In this document: one piece after another, positions 35,508 to 44,641 of the stretch
How the letters are laid out: each line of letters starts with the position of its first letter
How positions within the stretch are numbered: position 1 is the stretch's first letter
Origin: Clostridium sp. CAG:571
GTDB taxonomy: Bacteria > Bacillota > Clostridia > TANB77 > CAG-508
Length of the DNA stretch: 64,000 nt
Direction: 5' to 3'
Assembly (NCBI GenBank): GCA_000434015.1
Contig: HF999522.1
Span: 65,604 to 129,603 of the forward strand
Notes under the pieces: generated by a model
Database searches by the model: none
Seen by the model: the letters and a program-made list of their open reading frames with translations, nothing else
Told to the model about the DNA's origin: nothing
Position numbers and translations under genes: made by a program

Positions 35508-38255
35508 TTGGAAAAAAATTGGTTTAGTAAAAGTGTAGACGAAGTAAAAAAAGAATTATTAACAGATCTTGAAAAAGGTCTTACAGACGAGCAAATATCA
35601 AAACAAAGAGAAAAATTTGGTAAAAATGAATTAAAAGCACAAAAAAAGAAAAGTTTATTTGTAAAATTTTTAGAGCAATTTAAAGATTTTATGATAATAG
35701 TATTAATTATTGCAGCAATAATATCAGGTGTTGTTGGTTATATGCAAGGAGAAGGAATAACAGATTCAATTATTATATTAATAGTTGTTATAGTAAATGC
35801 AATTATTGGTGTGGCACAAGAAGCAAAAGCTGAAAAGTCATTAGAAGCTCTTCAAAAATTAAGTAGTCACTCTGCTAAAGTTATGAGAAATGGAATATTA
35901 ACAGTAGTTCCATCTAAAGAACTTGTTCCAGGAGATATTGTGATATTAGATACAGGTGATTTTGTACCAGCAGATTTAAGAATTATAGAAGCTGCAAACT
36001 TAAAATCACAAGAATCATCATTAACAGGCGAATCTGTACCAGTAGAAAAATATTCAGAAGTAATAAAAGATGAAAAAGTAGGAATTGGAGATAGAGTAAA
36101 TATGCTATTTTCTTCAAGTCTTATTACCTATGGAAGAGGAAAAGGTATTGTTGTAGAAACTGGTATGAATACAGAAGTAGGAAAAATAGCAGGAATTATT
36201 AATGATACTGAAAAAGCAGAAACACCACTGCAAATAAAATTAAATAAATTAGGAAAAACATTAGGACTAGTAGCACTTGCTATTTGTGCATTTATATTTA
36301 TAATTGGGCTAATATATGGAAAAGAGCCACTAGATATGTTTATGACAGCTGTTAGCCTAGCTGTTGCAGCGATTCCGGAAGGGCTTGCAGCTGTTTCTAC
36401 AATAGTTTTGGCAATAGGTGTACAAAGAATGGTTAAGAAACATGCTATTGTAAAAAAACTTCCAGCAGTAGAAACTTTAGGTAGTGCAACAGTTATCTGC
36501 TCAGATAAAACAGGAACACTAACTCAAAATAAAATGACTGTTAAGAAAATTTTCTATGATAACAAACTAGTGGATATAGATAAAATAGAACAAAATGAAA
36601 TAAAAGATGATTTAGAAAAATTAGTGTATGTTAGTATGCTATGTAATGACACAAAAGTTGGAAGAGATAATGAACTAACAGGTGATCCAACAGAAACAGC
36701 TTTAGTAGATATGGGATTTGTTTTAGATTTTAAACCAGAATTATTTGAAATGTTACCAAGAGTTGGAGAAATACCTTTTGATTCAAATAGAAAATTAATG
36801 ACAACAATTCATAAATATGAAGATAAGTATTTAGTATATACCAAAGGTGGAGTAGATGAACTATTAAAAAGATGTAACAAATATATATTAAATAATGAAA
36901 TAAAAAATGATTTGAATAACTTTAAAAATAGCATTCAAAACATAAATGAAAAAATGGCAAAAGAAGCATTAAGAGTTTTAGCAATGGGATATAAAGAATT
37001 AGATCATATGCCTTCTGATGAAGAAATGAAAAATATTGAATCAGATTTAATATATGTAGGTATGGTTGGGATGATAGATCCACCAAGAGAAGAAGCAAAA
37101 GTAGCTGTAGAAAAATGTAAAACTGCTGGGATTAAAACTGTAATGATAACAGGAGACCATAAAATAACAGCAACAGCAATAGCAAAATCTCTAGGAATAT
37201 TAGAAAATGAATCGGAAGCAATTACAGGAGCAGAACTAGAAGAAATGTCTGATGAAGACTTAGCAAAAAATATAAGAAAATATTCTGTTTATGCAAGAGT
37301 ATCACCTGAACATAAAGTAAGAATAGTTAGAGCATGGCAAAAAAATGGAGAAATTGTAGCAATGACTGGTGATGGAGTAAATGATGCTCCAGCTTTAAAA
37401 AAAGCAGACATTGGCTGTGCTATGGGAATGGTAGGAACAGATGTTGCAAAAGAAGCAGCAGATGTAATATTAACAGATGATAATTTCGCAACAGTAGTTT
37501 CAGCAGTAGAAGAAGGAAGACGTATTTATGACAATATATTAAAAGCAATTCAATTTTTACTTTCAAGTAATGTTGGAGAGATAATAGTATTATTTGTTGC
37601 TATTTTAATAACACCATTATTAAGTAAAGCTTTTGGAATAGATATAAAACTAATAGAGCCACTACTTCCAATTCATATTTTATGGGTAAACTTGGTAACA
37701 GATTCTTTACCAGCATTAGCTCTAGCTGTAGATCCTGCAGAAAAAGATGTAATGACAAGAAAGCCTTTAAAACCAGGGAAAGGAATATTTACAAAAGGAA
37801 TGACATGGAGAATTGTGTACCAAGGTATTATGATAGGATTATTAACACTTGCGGCTTTTTGTATAGGTCTTGCAACACCAGAAAGCAGTTTACCAGAAGT
37901 ATATAATAATGAAGGTGTTAGACTATCAAATGAAGAAGTAAAAGTAGAAATTGGTCAAACTATGGCGTTTACAGTACTTGCACTTTCTGAGTTGGTTCAT
38001 GTATTTAATATTAGAAATAATAAAAAATCAATATTTAAAACAGGAATATTTAATAATAGTAAATTAATACTTGCAATTGCAGTATCAGCAGCATTAATGT
38101 TTGTAATATTATTAATTCCATCACTAAGACAAATATTTAGTATACCAGTATTACCTCTTGGAAATATTATAGAGACAATATTATTAGTACTTGCACCACT
38201 TGCTATTGTAGAATTGTTTAAATTATTTAAAATTAATACAATAAAGGGTGAGTAA
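35508..38255 (+). CDS. P-type cation ATPase (PacL/SERCA-like, Ca2+/Mn2+)
   Basis: 915 aa P2-type ATPase. Order: N-terminal cation domain, actuator TGES (LTGESVPVEK), membrane PEGL motif near residue 290, phosphorylation DKTGTLT (Asp333), hinge TGDGVNDAPALKKADIG near 620, then six C-terminal membrane segments. It exports divalent cations. Control by the Mn2+ riboswitch upstream suggests manganese efflux is at least part of its job. TTG start at 35508 follows AAAGGAGAGGG. Confidence 0.92.
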   Translation: MEKNWFSKSVDEVKKELLTDLEKGLTDEQISKQREKFGKNELKAQKKKSLFVKFLEQFKDFMIIVLIIAAIISGVVGYMQGEGITDSIIILIVVIVNAIIGVAQEAKAEKSLEALQKLSSHSAKVMRNGILTVVPSKELVPGDIVILDTGDFVPADLRIIEAANLKSQESSLTGESVPVEKYSEVIKDEKVGIGDRVNMLFSSSLITYGRGKGIVVETGMNTEVGKIAGIINDTEKAETPLQIKLNKLGKTLGLVALAICAFIFIIGLIYGKEPLDMFMTAVSLAVAAIPEGLAAVSTIVLAIGVQRMVKKHAIVKKLPAVETLGSATVICSDKTGTLTQNKMTVKKIFYDNKLVDIDKIEQNEIKDDLEKLVYVSMLCNDTKVGRDNELTGDPTETALVDMGFVLDFKPELFEMLPRVGEIPFDSNRKLMTTIHKYEDKYLVYTKGGVDELLKRCNKYILNNEIKNDLNNFKNSIQNINEKMAKEALRVLAMGYKELDHMPSDEEMKNIESDLIYVGMVGMIDPPREEAKVAVEKCKTAGIKTVMITGDHKITATAIAKSLGILENESEAITGAELEEMSDEDLAKNIRKYSVYARVSPEHKVRIVRAWQKNGEIVAMTGDGVNDAPALKKADIGCAMGMVGTDVAKEAADVILTDDNFATVVSAVEEGRRIYDNILKAIQFLLSSNVGEIIVLFVAILITPLLSKAFGIDIKLIEPLLPIHILWVNLVTDSLPALALAVDPAEKDVMTRKPLKPGKGIFTKGMTWRIVYQGIMIGLLTLAAFCIGLATPESSLPEVYNNEGVRLSNEEVKVEIGQTMAFTVLALSELVHVFNIRNNKKSIFKTGIFNNSKLILAIAVSAALMFVILLIPSLRQIFSIPVLPLGNIIETILLVLAPLAIVELFKLFKINTIKGE

Positions 38256-38347
38256 TAAATAAAATATTAAAAAGATGTTAAATAAAAGTTTAATGTTTAT
38301 TGGAGAGAAGTAAACAAAAAGAAATGTAAAGTAAAAATATTTTATAA

Positions 38348-38396
38348 AAAATACACTTTAAATGTTATAAAAAAATTGACAATTAAAGTGTATTTT
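38348..38396 (+). terminator. 14-bp inverted repeat around the -35 of the next gene
   Basis: AAAATACACTTTAA (38348-38361) is perfectly repeated inverted at 38383-38396. It can end the ATPase transcript, and its loop contains the TTGACA of the next promoter. Confidence 0.6.
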
Positions 38397-38404
38397 AATA
38401 TATT
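38376..38404 (+). promoter_or_regulatory. SigA-type promoter before small ORF 38470
   Basis: TTGACA and TATATT with a 17-base spacer, embedded in the inverted repeat at 38348-38396. Confidence 0.65.
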
Positions 38405-38469
38405 ATAGAAATAAATAATTAAGTGTGATAAACTAAATTTAATAAAAAAGAAAAGGGGATTTATAGGTA

Positions 38470-38643
38470 ATGAAAGAAAAGTTTTTTAAAGATTTAGGTT
38501 TAGATGATGATAATGGAAAGATGAAAAAATTAGAAAATCAATACAATTTAGATGATTTATTTGAGAAAAAAGAAGAGAAAAAAGACGACAAAAAGGAAAA
38601 AGTAGAAAATAAATCAGAGAAAAAAATTTCTGAAGAAAATTAA
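38470..38643 (+). CDS. Small Lys/Glu-rich protein of unknown function
   Basis: 57 aa: MKEKFFKDLGLDDDNGKMKK... then a run of Glu, Lys and Asp. No recognisable domain; predicted disordered. It has its own promoter and lies 20 bases ahead of the rRNA methyltransferase gene, so the two are probably co-transcribed. The upstream ATAGGT is a weak ribosome site. Confidence 0.6.
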   Translation: MKEKFFKDLGLDDDNGKMKKLENQYNLDDLFEKKEEKKDDKKEKVENKSEKKISEEN

Positions 38644-38663
38644 TATAGGTTAGGTGATTTAGT

Positions 38664-40028
38664 TTGGAAGTTCCAGTAAAAAAGAATAAAGAGTATTTAG
38701 TAGAAATTATAGATCAAGGTTTTGAAGGAGAAGGAATAGCTAAAATAGAAGGTTTTACTATATTTATAGAAGGAGCCATAAAAGGAGAAAAGTGTAGAAT
38801 TTTAATAGTGAAAGTTACTTCATCACATGCTTTTGGAAAATTAGTAGAAATATTAGAAAAATCAAAATATAGAGTAGAACCTGATTGTGCAACATATAAA
38901 AGATGTGGAGGTTGTAATTTAAGACATATAGATTATGAAGAAACCCTAAATATTAAACAAAATACAGTTCAAAATTTAGTAAATAAAACATTAAATAACA
39001 AAATAAAAGTAGAAATGACAGTTGGAATGGGAAATCCATATAATTATAGAAATAAAGCACAATATCCAGTTGGATTTGATAAATCTGGAGAACCTGTTAT
39101 GGGAGTATATGCAAAAAGAACACATGAAATTATTCCAATGAGAAATTGTATGATACAAAACCCTGTGTCTGAAAAAATAGCAAATGTAGTATTGGGCTTT
39201 TTTATAAAAAATAATATTCCAATATATAATGAAAAAAACGGAGAAGGTTTATTAAGACATATAGTAATAAAAGTGGGAATTAAAACACATGAAATTATGT
39301 GCATATTAGTTCTTAATAAAAAGGAACTAAAAAAAGAAAAAGAGTTAATAAAAGTGCTTATAAGAGAATTTCCAGAAATAAAAACAATTGTGAAGAATTA
39401 TAACATGAAAAATACAAATGTTATTTTAGGCAATGAAAATGAAGTTATATATGGAGATGGATACATATATGATGAACTTGGAGACTATACATTTAAAATT
39501 TCTCCATTATCTTTTTATCAAATAAATCCTATTCAAACAGAAGCTTTATACAATATTGCCATAGAGATGGCCGATTTAAAGAAAACAGATACTTTATTTG
39601 ACTTGTATTGTGGAATTGGAACAATTGGAATATTTGCATCGCCATATGTTAATAGAGTTTATGGAATAGAAATTGTAAAGCAAGCAATAGAAGATGCAAA
39701 AGAAAATGCTAATATTAATAATATTAGAAATATAGAATTCTTTGCAGGAGATGTAGAAAAAGTTTTTGAGAATGTACTAAAAGAGCATAATGTTAAACCA
39801 GATGTTATTTTTGTGGATCCACCAAGAAAGGGATTAGACAAACATACAATAGAAAATATTTTAAATATAAAACCAGAAAAAATAGTTTACATTAGTTGTA
39901 ATCCAGCAAGTTTAGTAAGAGATCTAAAATTGTTAGAAGAAAGTTACGAGATAAAAAAAATTCAACCAGTTGATATGTTTCCTTTTACAAGCCACGTTGA
40001 GTGTGTTGCGGTGATGTGTATAAAATAA
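38664..40028 (+). CDS. 23S rRNA uracil-5-methyltransferase (RlmD/RlmCD-like)
   Basis: 454 aa SAM-dependent m5U methyltransferase. N-terminal TRAM domain, iron-sulfur Cys motif CATYKRCGGCNLRH (near residue 74), SAM motif LFDLYCGIGTIG, DPPRKG, and the catalytic Cys in YISCNPASLVRDL. Most likely modifies U747 and/or U1939 of 23S rRNA. TTG start with TTAGGTGAT upstream. Confidence 0.9.
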   Translation: MEVPVKKNKEYLVEIIDQGFEGEGIAKIEGFTIFIEGAIKGEKCRILIVKVTSSHAFGKLVEILEKSKYRVEPDCATYKRCGGCNLRHIDYEETLNIKQNTVQNLVNKTLNNKIKVEMTVGMGNPYNYRNKAQYPVGFDKSGEPVMGVYAKRTHEIIPMRNCMIQNPVSEKIANVVLGFFIKNNIPIYNEKNGEGLLRHIVIKVGIKTHEIMCILVLNKKELKKEKELIKVLIREFPEIKTIVKNYNMKNTNVILGNENEVIYGDGYIYDELGDYTFKISPLSFYQINPIQTEALYNIAIEMADLKKTDTLFDLYCGIGTIGIFASPYVNRVYGIEIVKQAIEDAKENANINNIRNIEFFAGDVEKVFENVLKEHNVKPDVIFVDPPRKGLDKHTIENILNIKPEKIVYISCNPASLVRDLKLLEESYEIKKIQPVDMFPFTSHVECVAVMCIK

Positions 40029-40196
40029 AACTTAAAACCATTGCGAGAGTAATAAAATTTAAAAATATAAAGAAAAATATAATTGATTAAAAACTAAAAA
40101 AATTATACAAAATATAAAAAAATTATTGAAATTAAAATTAACCTGGTAAATGGTTGATTGGTAAAAATAAATAGAACAACTATATATTTTCCGAAA

Positions 40197-40225
40197 GTAA
40201 AGCATTTTTGATGCTTTATTTTTTT
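40197..40225 (+). terminator. Rho-independent terminator
   Basis: TAAAGCAT pairs with ATGCTTTA around a TTTTTG-type loop, followed by T7. Confidence 0.8.
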
Positions 40226-40250
40226 GAACTTTTTTGGAGGTTGATATTGT

Positions 40251-40592
40251 ATGAAAAATAAAATAATAAAAGAAAAAATAAATAAAATGACTAAGATATC
40301 TAAAGAAATTTATGACGAAATAGTAATAGAAAAATTTTTAGAGATGAATTTGAATAAAAAATTAGATGAGCGTGTATTAGAAAGAATAATATTAGCTCAT
40401 CTTTCATTTTTTTCAGATAATGATTTTTATGAGTATGAAAAATTAAGTATATATGAAAAAAACATATATTTTCGAATGATAACTCAGGGAATGGTTTCTT
40501 TGTATCTAAATAACAAATATTTAGATAGGCAAGATTATAGAAAAAAATTTCAAATCTTAGATGAAATAACAAAAATATTAGTATATCTATAA
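40251..40592 (+). CDS. Hypothetical protein, 113 aa
   Basis: Mostly helical, rich in Lys, Glu and Ile, no membrane segment or motif I recognise. The ATG is preceded by TTTTGGAGG, a strong ribosome site 9 bases upstream, which supports it as a real gene. Stands between a terminator and metK. Confidence 0.6.
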   Translation: MKNKIIKEKINKMTKISKEIYDEIVIEKFLEMNLNKKLDERVLERIILAHLSFFSDNDFYEYEKLSIYEKNIYFRMITQGMVSLYLNNKYLDRQDYRKKFQILDEITKILVYL

Positions 40593-40751
40593 TTATTTAA
40601 TAAAAAAAATTTTACTATACAATTAGACATTTAATGTTAAAAAGTGCTATAAAATCGATTGTGGTGCGAATAAAAAGGAGAATAAGTAGATGAAAATATA
40701 AAAATTTAATTATAGTAAAAATAACAAGTAAAAGAAATGGAGGAATTTAAA

Positions 40752-41867
40752 TTGAAATATAAAAGATATTTTTTAACAAGTGAAAGTGTAACAGAAGGGC
40801 ATCCAGATAAAGTAGCTGATTTAATATCAGATGCAATATTGGATGAATGTTTAAAACAAGATAAAAATTCAAGAGTAGCAGTTGAAACTCTTATATCAAA
40901 AGACAAGGTAATTGTTGCAGGACAAATAACATCAAATGCAACAATTGATATAGAAAAAATAGTAAGAGAAAAATTAAAAGAAGTAGGTTATACAGATTCA
41001 AAAATAAATATGGATTATAAAACTTGCGATGTAGAAATAAATATTACAAAACAAAGTAATGATATAGCAATGGGAGTTGATTATGGAGGAGCAGGTGATC
41101 AAGGAATTATGTTTGGTTATGCTACAGATGAATCAGAAGATTATATGCCATATCCAATAAGCATTGCAAATAGACTTGCAAAACAGTTGGCAACAGTTAG
41201 AAAAAATGGAGAAATTCCATATTTGAAATCAGATGGAAAAGTACAGGTGACTGTTGAGTATGTTAATGACGAGCCATTCAGAATTGATACGATATTAATA
41301 TCAACACAACATTCAGAAAATGTGGATATTGAAATTTTACAAAAGGATATATTAAAAAAAGTAATAATGCCAATAGTAAAAGAAGATATGATCGATGTGG
41401 AAACAAAATTTTATATTAATCCGACAGGAAGATTTGTTTTAGGAGGAGCTATTGCTGATACAGGATTAACAGGAAGAAAAATAATTGTAGATACTTATGG
41501 AGGAGTGGCACATCATGGAGGAGGTGCTTTTTCTGGTAAAGATGGAACAAAAGTGGACAGATCAGCATCATATATGTTAAGACATATTGCAAAAAATGTT
41601 GTTGCTAATGGACTTACAAGAAAATGTGAAATACAACTTTCTTATGCAATAGGAGTAAGAGAGCCAATATCAATTTATATAAATTGCTTTAATACAAATA
41701 GAGTACCAGAGTGGTTAATAATAAAATTGATAAAATCAAAATTTGATTTAACTCCGCAAGGTATAATTGAATATTTGAAATTAAGAGAGCCAATATTTTC
41801 TAAAACTACAAATTATGGTCATTTTGGAAGAGAAGGCTTTACATGGGAAGAATTTGTACAAATGTAA
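40752..41867 (+). CDS. metK: S-adenosylmethionine synthetase
   Basis: 371 aa. Makes SAM from methionine and ATP. N-terminal FLTSESVTEGHPDKVAD, metal/ATP motif GAGDQGIMFGYA and the P-loop-like GGGAFSGKDGTKVDRSA are all present. The family's fully conserved second Lys region is intact. TTG at 40752 (MKYKRYFLTSESVTEGHPDK) is chosen because GGAGGAA lies 7 bases upstream; the ATG at 40737 overlaps that ribosome site. No SAM riboswitch is visible upstream. The conjugative element begins just after its terminator. Confidence 0.93.
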   Translation: MKYKRYFLTSESVTEGHPDKVADLISDAILDECLKQDKNSRVAVETLISKDKVIVAGQITSNATIDIEKIVREKLKEVGYTDSKINMDYKTCDVEINITKQSNDIAMGVDYGGAGDQGIMFGYATDESEDYMPYPISIANRLAKQLATVRKNGEIPYLKSDGKVQVTVEYVNDEPFRIDTILISTQHSENVDIEILQKDILKKVIMPIVKEDMIDVETKFYINPTGRFVLGGAIADTGLTGRKIIVDTYGGVAHHGGGAFSGKDGTKVDRSASYMLRHIAKNVVANGLTRKCEIQLSYAIGVREPISIYINCFNTNRVPEWLIIKLIKSKFDLTPQGIIEYLKLREPIFSKTTNYGHFGREGFTWEEFVQM

Positions 41868-41881
41868 TGAAAAATTAAATA

Positions 41882-41945
41882 GGACTTGTATAAAGTGAGT
41901 GTAAGAGTTAAGATACAACACAAACTTTATATAAGCTCTTTTTTT
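41882..41945 (+). terminator. Terminator after metK
   Basis: GACTTGTATAAAGT pairs with ACTTTATATAAGCTC (one bulge), followed by T7. Confidence 0.65.
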
Positions 41946-41966
41946 ATAAAAAATGGAGGAATTAAA

Positions 41967-42110
41967 GTGTATATTTTAATATTAATAGGTGTAGCAATGA
42001 TAAGTTCTTTTTTAACATTGTTACTACATTGTTGTTTAATCGTAGGAAAGGAAAGTGACAGAAGATGGGAGGAAGAAGTGATTACGAAGAAAGAAGAAAA
42101 AGAAGAATAG
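41967..42110 (+). CDS. Small single-pass membrane protein at ICE left end
   Basis: 47 aa: one hydrophobic segment (YILILIGVAMISSFLTLLLH) and a charged tail ending KKEEKEE. The GTG start at 41967 follows AATGGAGGAA. It overlaps the next gene by 46 bases. First gene I would assign to the conjugative element; function unknown. Confidence 0.55.
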   Translation: MYILILIGVAMISSFLTLLLHCCLIVGKESDRRWEEEVITKKEEKEE

Positions 42111-42781
42111 AAAGGTATAAGGAATTATCTCTAAAAGCACAAGAAAGATCTAGCCAATATAGTAATTCAAACGCCAATAGAATACTACAAATTGCACCTG
42201 GACAACCAATATTGGTAGGACATCATTCTGAAAAAAGACATAGGAAATTAATCAAAAAGGCACAAGATGATATTAGGAAATCAATAGAAGAAGATAATAA
42301 AAGTAACTTTTATAAGGAAAGGGCAGAAAATGCTGAAAATAGTAAAGTAATATATAGTGATGATCCACAAGCAATAATTAAACTAAAAGAAAAATTGGAA
42401 AGATTGGAAAATGAAAAAGCTAGTATAAAAGCAAGAGAACATAGTACATGGGAACTTACTAATATAGGAGCAACAATAAGAGAAACTAAAAAAAGAATCG
42501 AAAGACTTGAAAAATTAGAGAATATAGAATTCCAAGAAATTAATTTTGAAAATGGAAAAGTTATTCATAATAAAGAAATAAATAGAATTCAATTTTTATT
42601 TGACAATATTCCAGATGAAGACACGAGAAAAATATTAAAGTCTTATGGATTTAGATGGTCTAGATATGAAAAAGCATGGCAGAGAGTGTTTAATTTGAAC
42701 TGTATAAGGGCAACTAATATTATAGTAAAAGAAATTGCTGAAAAAGCAAAAGAAAAAGAGGAGGATGAAGAATTTGAATAA
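42065..42781 (+). CDS. DUF3560-domain protein
   Basis: 238 aa. The stretch ERYKELSLKAQERSSQYSNS...PGQPILVGHHSEKRHRK is the DUF3560 hallmark. A long coiled coil follows, and a C-terminal segment (DEDTRKILKSYGFRWSRYEKAWQRVFN) resembles the short domain found in many plasmid/ICE accessory proteins. It ends with the EEDEEFE tail shared by several genes of this element. Function unknown; DUF3560 is typical of mobile elements. Confidence 0.8.
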   Translation: MGGRSDYEERRKRRIERYKELSLKAQERSSQYSNSNANRILQIAPGQPILVGHHSEKRHRKLIKKAQDDIRKSIEEDNKSNFYKERAENAENSKVIYSDDPQAIIKLKEKLERLENEKASIKAREHSTWELTNIGATIRETKKRIERLEKLENIEFQEINFENGKVIHNKEINRIQFLFDNIPDEDTRKILKSYGFRWSRYEKAWQRVFNLNCIRATNIIVKEIAEKAKEKEEDEEFE

Positions 42782-42998
42782 GATAGAATTATTAGAAGAA
42801 ATGTATGAAATGGAAGCACACAATTGGATATGCTATTCAAAAGATTTATCATTAACAGAGGCGAAAAAAGGATTTTCAAAGGAATGGGAAGAAAGCAAAG
42901 AAAAAATAGGTTTATTACAAGAAATGATAGATGAACAAAAAAGTGAAGAAAAAGTTAATCATCCAAAAAGACAAATAAATGAAGAAGAATTTGAGTAA
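42774..42998 (+). CDS. Small hypothetical ICE protein
   Basis: 74 aa, acidic and helical. Starts with TTG at 42774 inside the last codons of the DUF3560 gene, with GAGGAGG 8 bases upstream, and ends in EEEFE. No domain recognised. Overlapping start/stop implies translational coupling. Confidence 0.6.
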   Translation: MNKIELLEEMYEMEAHNWICYSKDLSLTEAKKGFSKEWEESKEKIGLLQEMIDEQKSEEKVNHPKRQINEEEFE

Positions 42999-43021
42999 CA
43001 CAAGTTAGGAGATGAAGAAAA

Positions 43022-43660
43022 TTGTTAATTGCTAAAATTGATATGGTAAATAAAAAAGAATATGAAGAATCAGAAATATATAAGGAAATAAAAATTATAA
43101 TTCCCAGAAGTAGAGAAGAGTTAGAAAAAGATTTTGAATATCTTGGATTAAATTACAACAATTATACAACACAAGATACACATATAAAAGAATGTATATT
43201 TATGGATAAAGAAGATGAAGATTTTGCTGTTGATATTTCTAGCTATGTTAATGATATGATTTGTAAAGCAAATAGATCAGGATATACTACTCCATTTCAA
43301 GATATAAAAAAGTTTTACAATATTGTTAAAAATTTTAAGGAATATGATAAATATAAAATACTTGCAATAATGGAAGCAGAAGAAGATAACATTAGAAATA
43401 TTAAAGATGTTTTAAAATATGCAAAAAATATTGAGTCTTTTGATTTAACTGAAGCATATGATGACAAAGAACTTGGAAGGAGATTAGTATATGATGGAAA
43501 AATTGATGTAGAAGATTTAATAGAATATACTGATATGAGAAGATTAGGCAAGGAATATGCCGAAGATAAAAACATGAAGCATACTTCATACGGTTATTTA
43601 AAACAAGAAAGAGATTTAGCTGAATATATCGAACAAGATAATGAAGAAGAATTAGAATAA
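43022..43660 (+). CDS. ArdA-like antirestriction protein
   Basis: 212 aa, very acidic. The C-terminal part ELGRRLVYDG.IDVEDLIEY, then DMRRLGKEYAED and SYGYLKQ follows the ArdA pattern 'lGr.l.......e.l..YidyeklGrd.......GY'. ArdA proteins mimic DNA and block type I restriction enzymes when a conjugative element enters a new cell. TTG start after TTAGGAGATG. The tail is EEELE. Identification is by motif pattern only. Confidence 0.6.
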   Translation: MLIAKIDMVNKKEYEESEIYKEIKIIIPRSREELEKDFEYLGLNYNNYTTQDTHIKECIFMDKEDEDFAVDISSYVNDMICKANRSGYTTPFQDIKKFYNIVKNFKEYDKYKILAIMEAEEDNIRNIKDVLKYAKNIESFDLTEAYDDKELGRRLVYDGKIDVEDLIEYTDMRRLGKEYAEDKNMKHTSYGYLKQERDLAEYIEQDNEEELE

Positions 43661-43687
43661 AGAATCAAGAAAGGAAAAATTATTACA

Positions 43688-44251
43688 ATGAAAATTAAAT
43701 TAAGTGATATAAGAGAAGCAACATATGATGCTTACTTAGATACAGAATATAGAGAAGCTCTAGCTCATAGTTTAATGGGGTTAGGATATGTAAGTGATTC
43801 ACCACTAAACTTGGCTATGGGAACACAAAAAGAAAAAGAAGAAATTGAAAGAGTCGAAAGAAAAGCATTAAGCTCAAATCAGATAAGTGAAATTATACAT
43901 TTAATGATGTATGAGATGAGAAATGATTTTCAATATGGAAAATTTAAACCAATCGCATTGGAATTTTTAAATATTTCAGAAAAGATGAGAAAGACAGAAG
44001 AAAAAAATAAGATAAATAATGAAATAAAAGAAAAGCCAAAATGTAATATTGATAATGAACGAGGTGTAATGTACGATATCATTTGTGAAGTTTCAAAAAC
44101 ATTAAAAGATAATAAGCTATTTAATGAATCAAGAGAAATGATTGAAAGAGCAACAACAACTTACAGTTATGACGAAGCATTTGATATCATAAATGAATAT
44201 GTTGAAATTGTTGAAGAAAGAGAAAATGAGGAGGATGAAGAATTTGAATAA
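43688..44251 (+). CDS. Hypothetical ICE protein with duplicated C-terminal module
   Basis: 187 aa. The C-terminal 65 residues (EKPKCNIDNERGVMYDII...YDEAFDIINEYVEIV) are clearly related to the whole of the next gene's product, so one module was duplicated. N-terminal half unknown. Ends with the EEDEEFE tail whose DNA serves as ribosome site for the next gene. Confidence 0.6.
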   Translation: MKIKLSDIREATYDAYLDTEYREALAHSLMGLGYVSDSPLNLAMGTQKEKEEIERVERKALSSNQISEIIHLMMYEMRNDFQYGKFKPIALEFLNISEKMRKTEEKNKINNEIKEKPKCNIDNERGVMYDIICEVSKTLKDNKLFNESREMIERATTTYSYDEAFDIINEYVEIVEERENEEDEEFE

Positions 44252-44474
44252 ATCTGAAAAACCAAAGTGCAAATTATTAGGAGAAGACGGAAATATTTAT
44301 AACTTAATGGGAATTGCATCTAGAACATTAAAGAAAAATGGACTAGAAGAAGAGGCAAAAGAAATGTTTAATAAGATAACTACAGAAGCAAAAAGTTATG
44401 ATGAAGCGTTATGTATTATAATGGATTATGTAGATGTTACAGGAGAAGAAATATCAGAAGATGAAGAATATTGA
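44244..44474 (+). CDS. Small paralog of the preceding gene's C-terminal module
   Basis: 76 aa starting at TTG 44244 (MNKSEKPKCKLLGEDGNIYN), with GAGGAGG 8 bases upstream. Aligns over its length with the end of the 43688 product (EKPKC, then SYDEALCIIMDYVDV). Function unknown. Confidence 0.65.
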   Translation: MNKSEKPKCKLLGEDGNIYNLMGIASRTLKKNGLEEEAKEMFNKITTEAKSYDEALCIIMDYVDVTGEEISEDEEY

Positions 44475-44492
44475 TAAAAATTAAGAAAATTT

Positions 44493-44523
44493 GAGGATGT
44501 CTAAATGACTACCTCTATTTTTT
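44493..44523 (+). terminator. Terminator-like hairpin
   Basis: GAGG..GTC pairs with GAC..CCTC and a TATTTTTT run follows. It separates the accessory genes from the relaxosome genes. Confidence 0.55.
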
Positions 44524-44524
44524 A

Positions 44525-44613
44525 AAGCACCCAGCTAAAAGCCACGCTTTTAGGCAGTTTTGGGGTGACAGTAGGTCGCCCTGATCCTGCAAAATTGCTT
44601 GAAGGCAATTTTG
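44525..44613 (+). other. Candidate origin of transfer (oriT)
   Basis: A locally GC-rich, structured, gene-free segment just upstream of the relaxosome and relaxase genes. It has two hairpins: CTAAAAGC/GCTTTTAG and CAAAATTGC/GCAATTTTG, with GGGGTGACAGTAGGTCGCCC between them. Position and inverted repeats are what oriT regions of Firmicute elements show. No nick site is proven. Confidence 0.5.
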
Positions 44614-44641
44614 ATTGATAAAGTGGGAGCAAGGAGGAAGT

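Noticed and set aside
40593..40751. SAM riboswitch before metK
   Set aside because: No conserved SAM-I, II or III core could be recognised in the short AT-rich leader.
41868..42100. Attachment site (attL) of the element
   Set aside because: No tRNA gene or clear direct repeat was found; the right end and integrase are not in the window, so no boundary can be fixed.
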